NCBI GenBank assembly: GCA_037893245.1
Contig: JBAIAA010000544.1
Coordinates: 186,001 to 250,000, forward strand
Origin: Crossaster papposus
Lineage: Eukaryota > Echinodermata > Asteroidea > Velatida > Solasteridae
Direction of reading: 5' to 3'
DNA length: 64,000 nt
Each line of letters starts with the position of its first letter. Position 1 is the stretch's first letter. A program made the translations under genes and the position numbers. Shown here one piece after another: positions 48,001-60,000 of this stretch. Below the pieces are notes generated by a model, which searched no databases, was not told where the DNA came from, and saw nothing but the letters and a program-made list of their open reading frames with translations.

Positions 48001-51000
48001 TTTGAATGCTTACACTAAAATTATGCAAGAGCATTTGCATAATTTATCCCAAAGCAAACTACCAATTTACTATCAAAAACCATGTACATGTGTGTACTTG
48101 GATTAAAACCTAACCTTCAGGGTATTTTGGCTATACATAATGTACATTCTGCAAAATGCATCAGATTGCATTGTGCAGCAAGATCCATCAGGTCAGAAAT
48201 CTCAAGGTCAAACTGCAGGATCCATCTCTGTCATTGTTTAATGGGGATTAGCTCTCATCTACATGTATGAGTACAGTTTTTTATTTACCTCCAAATAGGC
48301 ACTTGGGGAGACAATCCCATAGAGATGTACACAAACTTAAAACAGTCCTAACTTGTTTATCCTAACCTTTTCTCTAAGATCTTCAAAATTTCTGCTATTT
48401 AGACCAAAATCTGTCGATCTAGGACAATAACTCCCCAATTTTTTTTTAAAGGTACCGGTAGCTAGACACTTAGGGAGACACTGAAATGTCTCCCTAAGTG
48501 CCACTGTCTCCTTATTACCTAAAAACTTACACTAATTTGTCTCCCAAAGTGCCTATTTGGAAGAATTTTTTGGGGGGAGGGGGGGGGGGGGGGGAGAAAA
48601 TGTGGACTGAACTTTTCTCCTACTTTTTCACCTTGGTCGGCTTAAAAGCCTAAGAAATGGTCAAATTTTCATTTTATGTATTATCCAGGTAAGCTCCCTG
48701 GAAAACGTGCGTAGCAGTGCGGCCAAGAAGCGTGCGGAGAAGATGGCCTCGCGCGACCCAGATCGGCAGTCGCTGTCCAACAACAACCTCTCCTCTACGG
48801 TCTATCCGTTGGACGAGAGCGGCTTTTTCAGCATGTACTCCACCATGAACAGCAGCAAAATGGAGGATTCGATGGACAGGTACCCCATCTCCAAGAGGAA
48901 AGGGTGAGTGGTTTGGGAGTTCGGTGGTCGGTGACCTTTATTAAGGCCGGAGTGGAAATTGGGTCATCGCTTAATTCACGTTTATTCTCCACATTGACCT
49001 GATTATTCTACTCTCGGGCCTCATATTCAGACGATAGTTCCCCCCGAATACACTACAGGCAAGCAAAAATGCGAGGTAAAACTTTAGTATTTACATGTAT
49101 CATGGACGGCGCCATTTTGAAAACACATCCCTGCCCCATGCACATACACGGTAACTACCAGATCAGACCGGCCGGTCGCACAGACCGTTTTTGAAAACCT
49201 AGCTTAGGCTAGTCGCTCCGCTGCTCTCTATTATTATAGCCAGACTGCATAAATGAAGCTAATACTGCGACGAGGCTGGGGTTTGGAAAACAGCACTACG
49301 TTGTGCTCTAATGTACACGATGTATTATGTATACCGTACACCGTGATGTAGGTGTGGTGCCATGTCGGCTGGCATGCATGGCCAAGTGCCACGGCCTTCT
49401 CTTATTTCCCGCGCTTTGGTAACCAAAAGGCTGGGTAAGCGGTGTTTGCCTTGTGTAACCACGATGCGTAACAACAACGGCGTAACCACGATGACGTAAC
49501 TTGAGTCACCTTTCCGCATGGTGAATGGCACAATGCTGGCGTAACTTTCTCATCTAAACAAAAACATGTTTTAGATTAAGGAAGTCTTATTTAAAAGGCC
49601 TGTAGGCTAATTATTTTCAGCCTAACTTGTGCCCCTGTCTGAAAGAACCATAACTGCATTTAAATTAACTTATTTTGAGCATATTAAAACCAAGCAGAAT
49701 TTGGGGGTGAAGTGTTATAAAACAAATATTGAATGCTTCATCTCGTGGTGTAGTAAAACTAGCGTCCCTCGGAGATCTATGAAGCATTTCATTTTCCCTT
49801 GGCTTAGCCTCGGGAAAACATAATGCTCCATGGATCACCTAGGGAGGCTACCGGTAGTTTTACTACACCCCTCGAAGCATTCAATATTTGTATATTATTT
49901 TACAATGTGTTGTCCTTTTATTTAAAAGAAATTGTTTCACAAATCTATTAATACACTTAAAAGCAAGTTGACTTACCAGTACATTGTAAATAAATAAACT
50001 GTGGAATATACTCATTAGTGTGGTTTTTCTATTTTGAAGGCTATTTAAATTATGCATACTTTTTAATGCAAAATTGCTCAAGCAACCTGATATAAAAGTC
50101 ACTCTCAGCAAAGGGCTAGGAAGAAGAACCATACTGGTAGGATGAAATAAGATAATTTAGGAAAGTTGAATGTAGGAATTGATATTCTCATAAAAAAATT
50201 CTAGATTATATAGTAGGGAGGTAAACACACACTACAGGTAAAGAGTTCTAACGTGATACAGCGTGTGGGTGAGTATGTACTTTGTAATACATGTAAACCA
50301 GGGTTCTAGCCACGGTGGGCGGCACTGAAAAATGTTGCCCGGCACTTGGGTTCAAATTGGCGGTGCCGCCCGGCACAATTATTTATTTATTTTTATTATT
50401 ATTTTAAAATCAAATTATGGGCACAAAAGAAAGAGAGGAGATACAAAGTCACATTAATCATGTTCATGTAGTAATTTATTTTATTAGCTTAGCTAGACTT
50501 TTACAGAAACATGCAAAAATTTACTGGACCCCCGGCCGTGAAGTGTGAGAGCTCCGCTCGCTGCGCTTGCAACGCTTCGCAATCTGATAATTTACCCGGC
50601 ACTAAAAAGGTCCTATAGCTAGAACCATGATGTACACAGGTACATCTTGGCACAACTAGAGTCAAGTGTGGAGGAAGCAGAGAGCCTGGTTGCATGACAG
50701 GAGGAACCAGGTTAAACAGACTGTGGCAATAGAAAGTACATTGTACATGTACTTGCCAAATATTTCAATTTGTCAAATAACCCCCCAGCAAACACTGATT
50801 TGGTAAATTTAAATAAATTGTTCAAGGGAACAAAGCACGATTTAAACCTGCGACCTCTGGAATAATATATGTACATGTACGCTGGACAACTAAGCTACTG
50901 TACATGTACCGGTACAACATACAAATACAATGTACGGTACATGTACAATGTATGTTGGCCATTGTTCAACTTTTCAGCTATAATGCTGTATAAGAAGGGA

Positions 51001-54000
51001 TCACGCTCAATCACCCCCCCCCAAAAAAAAAAAAAAAAAAAAAAATTAAAAAATAAAAAAATAAAAAAAAATTATCTCATAAGGTACATGTAGGCCAAAA
51101 CAAAAATACACACCGGTACATGTACAAGTACCGGTACTTGTAGGTCATGCCATGGTTAACCTGCCCTGTTTTGTTTTAAGATACATGTACCGGTACATGT
51201 ACAAATGTAGTGATACTTGAAGATGCTTGAAGATAATGCATTTAATCATTTGACATCATAACTTTTATATATTTCATCGTTATTTAAAAGTATTCACAGT
51301 TACTCACGTTACAATTTCCATTGGTTTGCTTTGGTATTATAATTGCATACCTGTTTTCACATTGAGCACTACCGGTAACCGGTAGGAGTACAAAGACGAT
51401 TCCATTTGGCAATGGTTTTTTATCCAAGGGAATTTTTTTAGATAAAACTTGGTTAAGTTTTTCGTTACTCACTTTACATTTCATTACTACATGTACATGT
51501 ACTTTTGTACATGTACTATCGGATACCTGGTTTCCATCCACTTTATACACAAATACAAAAAAAATGATATTTGTAAAGTTATATCTTTAGAACTTACATG
51601 TACATGTACCAGTACATGTACAGTTTGTATACGTGTACAAGCATCACAACAAGAAGTGTGGAAGTGAAAATTTGTGGGTATTTATTTTAATGAAAACCAG
51701 GCTACAGTGGGGAAAAACACACCTTAATTCACATAAGTGTATGAAGCTAGTTAAAGTTTCAGTACTTGTGTGTTAAATACAAAGATTCGACTCGACGCCA
51801 GGGGGGACATGTTTTTAAATATTTGTTTGGATCCCCATTTTTACAATCTTCATTGTGTTTGTTGTTGGGGGAGGGGTCGGGGGATGGAGTGGGGTGATGG
51901 GGTGGGGAGATGGGGTGGGGGGAGGAGTAGGTGTTATGGTGGCCCTTGAAAACATCGCAAATCATAATGCGTAAATTTCAGGACTTATCCCAAAGTCGTA
52001 TTTCAGAACTTCCTCCAAACATCAACAATTAATGTCAAATTGTATTACTTTTTCTTAAAATTGTAAATATTGATTTCAATATTCATGACAAATTTCCCGA
52101 CTTGCCCTGAAAGTTGTGAAAACAAAAACCCAATAAAAAAACGAAATCAACCACAAACTGCCTACATGTACTGTACACTGCAACATCATCAAATCACACA
52201 GTGCATTTCCATACGTTCTTCAAATAGTAACCATGGCAACAGGTAGAAACAATACTTGTCATGCTATGACTGAAGAGATAAACAATTCAGGGGGAGACAT
52301 ACAGTACATGTACATGTAATAAGAGGACATACCGGTACAAAATGTACATTGTATCATCCCAAGTGCATGACTTTTCTCAAGATATTATAATTATAGATCT
52401 AATATGTGACCTGTCATCACAAAATGAGCGTAAAGTCGCACGGAGTGATTTCCCAGTAAGGCCAGTCAAAGTCCAAATTCGAAGGGGTGGTCGATTTTGA
52501 GATTATATGGTTTTTTTAAAGACTAAATCCCCAACAATCAATTCCCAATTTTTCAGGACGATCAGATAAAAACAAAATTAGTTTTTGAGACCGCAATTTT
52601 GACTATGCCTTTCTATGGCTTTCACACAATTTCTCGCAAGAAATGCCCGTTTTATCATAATCTCTGTATTAAATATAAAAAAAAACAATATTGAGTATCA
52701 AGCCTCCAAGTGTTATACCATTGGAAAGCTCTGTTTCCACAGAATTTAGAAATACCCATATCTCAATTTTTGATTTTGCCGACTTTACGCTCATTTTGTG
52801 ATGACAAGTCACATTATGTACACAGTGCAGACTACAAACCATGGTAGAAAGATGGTATTGTACAATGTATAAAATGTATAATAAAATGTACAAGAAAGTA
52901 AATACAAAACATTTAGACTACCATACCAGTACATGGGGGTTGTGCATTGTATTTTATAGTAAATATCGTTTAACTGTCTAAAGTTTTACAATCATGGATG
53001 CCGAGAAAAAAGCACAACAAAACCATTCGTTTTCAACCAGCGTCGGACAGCTGTTCTTGTTTTTGTCAAGATTCGTTGTTTGGCGATCATTTAAAAAAAA
53101 ATTAAAAATCACTTTTTTCGGAACAATTACAGGATACCGGTATCTACATGTATGTACATGTATGATGTACACAAAATGTATAGCACAATCATTTTGTTAG
53201 ATGCCTCTAGGTAGAATCATTTTTTTACCTTAAAATTAATAATTCGGTAGTAAACCTTTTAGATATATCTGCAAATGGTGCATCCTACATTGTACATGAC
53301 CTTTAAATCAATTTTGTTGTTCAGTGTTGTTGAGATTTTTGTTATATGTACAGGTGTAACATCCATTTAGTATTGATGTATCATACTAATGAAAAGGTTT
53401 AGAATATTTAAAAGAACCCCCGTCACCCCCCTAAATTTCACAAGTAGATGTTTATAATTATCCCATACAGCATTTATGGCTCATTCGGACAAACTATTTT
53501 TCTAAACAATTTTTGTTTCTTATATAAATAACACACTTTATAAGATAAATCATGTGATTTAAAGAAAAATCATGTGATTTCAACCGCTTTTTAAATCAAC
53601 ATGATTTAAATCAAGCAATCTTGCATCAAGGTTAATAACAATTTTGATCAACATTTTATTAAAAGTCAGAAACAAACTGTACATCTAGGAAACATACAAC
53701 TACCTGTATTGTATGTACATGTAACATTAATATACATTATGTACAAATACAATGTTGGTTTTTTTCTGTGATTAATCAGCTTTTGTACACGCCTACCGGT
53801 ACATGTACAGTACATTATGTTACTCATGTGACCCAAGTAAATTGACAATAAAAGGGTGGTGTCATGACGGGAGAACAGCCAGGAGTGCGAGGCATTTGTG
53901 TTTATTTAACACATTTACATGTAGGATCTCTCGGGATCTCTCAGGCTGTGCTTCTTAGTTTTAACAGGAAGTGAGACGGCCTTGCCAATTCCGCCTCTGG

Positions 54001-57000
54001 ATGTAAAAGGATCATTATTGCACTTAGGGTGAGTAGCATACAGGCTTTTCTTGTGTGCAGGAGAATCCTGCATTTCCATGTACATGTACTCCGAAGCGAT
54101 AGGGCCACCTGTACCCTTCTGGACTGCAGTGTAAGCATGCTTCAGGCTTTTCTTGTGTGCAGGAGAATCCTGCATTTCCATGTACTCAGAAGGGATACGG
54201 CCACCTGTACCTTTCTGGACTGCAGTGTAAGCATGCTTCAGGCTTTTCTTGTGTGCAGGAGAATCCTGCATTTCCATGTACTCAGAAGCGATAGGGCCAC
54301 TCGTATCCTTCTGGACTGCAGGGTAAGCATACTCCAGGCTTTTCTTGTGTGCAGGAGATTCCTGCATTTCCATGTACTCGGAGGATATACATGGAGGGAC
54401 ATCCTGGATTGCAGCATAATTGTAGTCTTGCATTTCTTGGTTCTCTTCAGACTTGTCGCCTACTTGAGTCACCATTGGTCCCTCCTGTGGGCTTGTGGTC
54501 TTCTGGTAATGCTTCCTTTTCCACACAAGCAAGATGATGAGGACAATCACTGCCATTGCTAGGACCGCTGCCACCACGATTAAAGCCACAGAGACTACAG
54601 ATGATTGTCCATCGAGTCCCACAGTGGACCTGACACTCATAGTTGTCTGTTCTTGGTCGACTGCTTCAACCCTTGCGGTTGAATTTCCGGACAGTCCAGA
54701 CGGCACTCTGACAATGCATCCCAATTCAAGATCCTTCGTCACTTCTATCCACAACCTTTGGCCATTTTTAGACACTGCATACCTTTTTGCTGGTAGGATG
54801 AGTCCAGTGTCAGTGTTTGTTACTTTCCAACTGTAGTTGTCGATATCAGGCACACCCTCCCCATTACATTCGAAAAATGCGAAAGTCCCCTTCTCGACCC
54901 TAGATACTGCTGGTAGGATGGTGGCAGTCGGTAAGATTCTCAGCGGCATCACGGAGCAGTTACGCGGCTCATCCAATGCAGGTGTGGTCATGACGCAAGT
55001 GAAAGTCGCACCATTGTCTTGTGCTTCTAACCGATATCTATGAAGAATTGAATTTGTCACTGGTCCTACCAAGTGTTCGTTCCCCTTGTAGTAGGTGATG
55101 TTTGGGGTAGGTTTACCTCCTTGCGAATTACAGTAAAAGGTCACATCATCCCCCAAGATCCCTGATGCAGGTTCCACACTGCACACTGGTGACTGTAAGC
55201 TTGGTGGGACCAAAACCTTCAGTTCAGCCTTGCCAACAATTTCCTGGGTACCCTCTGGTATAAACACATAATCGCATGAATACGTGCCTTCATCAGTTTC
55301 CTGTACATTTGCGATCCTCAAAGTAAACTCGTTTTGACTCTCATCACCGATGATTGACAAACGTTGTGCCAGCTGTGGGAGTAGAGGCGGGTTTGCAATT
55401 AGGTCTCTATTTTTGCTCAGGTACATGTAAATACCAGTACCTTGATAATACCATAAGATTGAATAATTGCCTAAGTCAGTGTTTGCGAAGTCACAAACTA
55501 AGTTGACAGTGTCATTTTCATGAACGACAGCATCTTGCGGGCCTCTTTTTGCAGGTACATGTAGCTGGGGTAGTGCCAAAACACCATGACAAGCAAAACG
55601 TAGCAAGAAACACAGCAGACCTGCAGACAGAACTAATCTACTGATGCAAGACATGTTGGTGGCTCTGACACAGGTCGCTGTCACACAAATCCAAACTAAA
55701 GTCTTTGTCAAACTGTTGCTGTTTTCAGACACAGGTTGCTGTCGAACAAATCCAAACTAAAGTCTTTGTCAAACTGTTGCTGTTTTCAGACACAGGTCGC
55801 TGTCAAACAAATCCAAACTAAAGTCTTTGTCAAACTGTTGCTGTTTTCAGAACACAGGTTGCTGTCGAACAAATCCAAACTAAAGTCTTTGTCAAACTGT
55901 TGCTGTTTTCAGACACAGGTCGCTGTCACACAAATCCAAACTAAAGTCTTTAATTGTTAAACTGTTGCTGTTTTCAGACACAGGTCGCCGTCACGCAAAT
56001 CCAACCTAAAGTCGTTGTCAAACTGTTGCTGTTTTATAGCAGAATGTTGTGATATTTTATTTTTAGTTGGTTTCCCCCTGACACTCCATTTTTTCAGAAA
56101 AAAAAATTGAATTTGATATTTTATTTTTAGTTGTTTATCCCCATGACACTCTATTTTCTAGAAAAAAACCGCTGTGCACCACCAATGTTACAGGATTTGT
56201 CATTTCAATAATGTTCATATTTAGAAATACATTTTGTAACTTCCTGCTTTCCTAATGCATTTAGTTGGACTCGGGTACATTTTGTGCAATAAATATGACG
56301 TGGTCGTCTTAAAATAACACAATAAAAAACACTGGGTTAGTCTATAAATAAGGGGTCCAAAAGTGTTACATTTTTTGGTGTCCCAGTTATACATGTACCT
56401 GCCCTGTATAATTTCCCAAATTTCCCATGCAAGTGTCAGTAAAATTGACTTCAAATTGTTCATGAAAAGAATTTGTTTTTGTAGTTTTGCATGGCATACT
56501 AGTATGCAACTGCTGCTGAAATAAATTTTCTTGTGATTTCAAAATAATGTTGTGCAATAAGTTGTGTTTTTTTAAATTTCAAATCTGGAAATGAAATACT
56601 ATATTGTGGCGTCTGTGCCGGTTGGCCGGTAGAGGGCACCAGAGTGGAACCGCGTAGTGGAGCCCCTGCCGGTTCACCTGTGGGACCCGTGCCGGATGGC
56701 GCATGCGCCAGACCAGTTCTTGTGGTCGCGTTGTGACCGGAGTTTTTATGTCAGTTTGGTACCAAATTTTGGGCAGAATAAACGGCCTAAGACCGGAGAA
56801 AAGTAGAGAATACCTGTTTGGAAGTGGGTTCTTTTTTGTGTGTTCGACCCAAGCAGAGGTCAACGTTACAATATTCAAGAAAGGACATTAAATAAAAATA
56901 CAGGTCAATCCTAATGAAATTTAGTACAGATTTTTGGGATGTACATGTACAAGTACATACTTGTATTTCAATGTCCTTGGAATGTCAAAGTATTCGTAAT

Positions 57001-60000
57001 CTGTAGCTCTGATTTATCGCACTCGGTGAGATTTTCGCCTCGCAAGGCGAAAGAATTCGAACAATATTTGCCTCACGACCTCGCGAGGCAGAAACCTCAG
57101 CAAAAGTTCACTGGACACGAGAGCTACGGTACGTGCCAAGCAAATGGCCTCGAATGACTTTTTGCTCAGCATGTACATGTACCTGTACATGTAGCTCTTG
57201 TGTGCGGTGGGCTTTAGAGTTGGTGGTTTGGATAACTACATGTACATACATACATGTACATGTACAATGTAGGCCTATTATAATGGGCTGTATTATTTAA
57301 ATGTACATGTACTTCCAGCATTAATAGCTTGCGATTTTGGCACTCGCGTACTGCATGATGTCGCGCAGATGCAGCTGTGGCAAGTGCGTTCTGAGTTGAG
57401 AACCATCAAATCAGTACCGACTCTCTGGTAGTATTGCACACGCCTACATGTACGTTGTACGCGAGGATTGTGAACGTTCGACCAATTTCATGTCTAAATT
57501 TCATGCAACACTGGAAAAGTGTTTAAGACCAGCCAGTCATGTCTTTATCATCCGTTTTATAATACTGGCCATGTGACGGGCTCTCGACCAATGGGAATGT
57601 CTAAACTTTCTCAGGTATTTATGAATGAGAGAAAAATGTTATGTGGTTGGCCAGTTTTAAAGCAAGTACTTTTTGTTTACATGTAGACATGAAGTACATT
57701 TGTACGGTACATGTACAGTGTGATACTATAGTACCAGTATCTTTACAGTTATAGTACCATTTGTCAGTGTGCATGTTTATTGATTATTAGCAGCAAAAGT
57801 TATCAAAATCTAAAATAATTCAGCTTGACAACTTTTTAATGCTGTACCGGGGTACATTGTATATTTCAAGAAAAATAATATTGAAAGATTTCGATATTGA
57901 ACCAACTACTAATGTAAATTTCCACAAATGTGTCCTGACAAAGTCTCAGACACATTTTTGAACTTCTTTTATTATTATTTTTAAATAATATTTTGGCCAG
58001 AAGTAATAATATCTTTACCAATCTTTACTAATACCGGTAGCTTTTAAACAATAATTTGGTTGGTTTTACTTTTCAGATAGTTGCAAAACAGCTCATGCAC
58101 CTGGACGTCTTAATACCTGAGCCAAAGGCATTTTATTCCCATTCATAAATACCTTTCGGTCAAAAAATCAATTTCTGGATACCGTCAGCATTGGCCTGCA
58201 ACCGAGCATCAATGTTCCCTTGGCTTACCTTGGCCTGGTTGCAGCGATTTGTCATGTTCGGACGAATCAGTATTCATTATTGCAATACGCAAGGAGCTGG
58301 ACCGCATTCAGCTCGGATTTTATTTAGTTATTTATTTTATTAACCATTCCGCTATGCTTCTCACTCAAACTCAAAGAAAAGATGCTGAGTCCTTCCAGCA
58401 CTGGTTTAGATTTGTACCCATCCTACACAACCTCATTATTTTTTGTAATGTATTGTGTGATCCGCATGCCTGGCACCTGGAAAGGAATGTATACCCTCTG
58501 AAGTGTTATGTAATTTTTTAATTTTCTAGAAGCATTGCAGATGGAACATGGGTAGTTCCATTTATTTGGGGGCCAACCTGTGACATATGTACCCAAAATT
58601 CAAAATGATTATTAATTTGTTTAAATATTTGTTTTTATTTGAATAAAACTTTTCAAATCAAAGGACATTTTCCCACACAGGAGCAGATCAACTAGACATG
58701 CGCCGGTTAGGTTCACCGTGTAAACAGGGACACCAAATTTGTGAAATTTATGTTACAAATGATTGAAATCAGTTGGAATGTTTACTGTTGTAATACTCAA
58801 TTTTAATCACTTTTGACATGTACCAACATTTGGTTATGGTTAGTTTGAGAAAATTTTTACTGGAGGCATGTTACATTTTTACAATTTCGGCCAGAAAAGA
58901 TAATTTCTGACTATTCTAGATAGGAAAAAGTTTTCAGGTCCAATAATTAATCATACCGGTACTTAAGAAAAATCTGATTATAACTTGTGGCATATATAGT
59001 ATAGAATTATTTTTTAATAACATCAAATGAGTACATATAAGGTTTATGCTCACAACCGACCCCAAAGTTAAAGTTCCCCGTGTAAATGGGACACCACAAA
59101 TATTGGTGTCCCTTTACACGGGGAACTCAAAGTAAAGGGGTGTGTTTTAGACTTTAAATTATCTATTTGGAATAAGATGAGCACAATTAAACCACTAGCA
59201 TAACTCTTTGAAACACAATTACTACTACATGTAGTTACTACACGTTACTACACATTTGGACTTCTTTAGTGCTCAAGAAAAGTGATTTTGGTAGTCGCTC
59301 TTTAAAAGAAGAAATTTGCCCATTTCCAAATTTAAAAAAAGGGTTAAGGCTTAAGCTAAGGTAAATATCATTTATTGCATGACATTTGATGTTGCAAGTG
59401 CTAATTGACATTTCTTTTACTTTGGCAACACAATAAATGTCATTACTTACCCTATAGCAAGCAAGAAACATGGACACAGGTTCCCCGTGTAAAGGGGACA
59501 CCAAAACATTGGTGTTCCCTTCTATGTGGAACTCAGAGTAAGATATGTGTTTTAGACTTGGACATTATTAATTTCAAATAAGATAAGGACATTTAAACTA
59601 TTAGCATGACTGATTGCAACATAAATACCACAATCATATGCCTTATAACAATACTAGAACCTGCAAAAAAGGTTCTCCGTGTAAGGGGGACACCAAAACT
59701 TATTTTCAACTTTTCTGAATTTGTTTTTGCAATTCCGTCAAATGTTAGTCTTTGATTTGCGATTCTTTGTCTGCCTTGAAGTTGACTGGGTAGGAACAGA
59801 GACTTACAAGAACTGATGTTCGTTGTTGATGTTGTGTTTGATGGCACAATCATTAAAATCTAACAGTTAACCAAAATTATACATGACTGAAAAGACAGGG
59901 ACATTTTCATGTCACAAAAAAAAACTCAAAATGTGGGGGACACGAAGAATAAAATCGGGGATTACCACCAAATCATCAGATTTTTTTCTTTCTGTTTGTG

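Larger units (their letters stand above)
46945..48688 (+). other. TOGARAM1 intron 5
   Basis: 1.7 kb, AT-rich, containing the second CACTTAGGGAGACA MITE and a poly-G tract just before exon 6. No other gene. Confidence 0.8.

Noticed and set aside
54029..54562. Plus-strand 177-codon frame with repeats
   Set aside because: Complement of the receptor tail repeats; repeat structure in the real gene creates a repeated shadow frame.
55736..55960. Plus-strand frame of repeated KSKLKSLSNCCCF
   Set aside because: It is simply the 61-bp tandem repeat read through; no start context or domain supports coding.
58249..58521. 90-codon plus-strand frame with hydrophobic stretches
   Set aside because: No splice or start context, no family resemblance, and AT-rich composition as in the surrounding intron.
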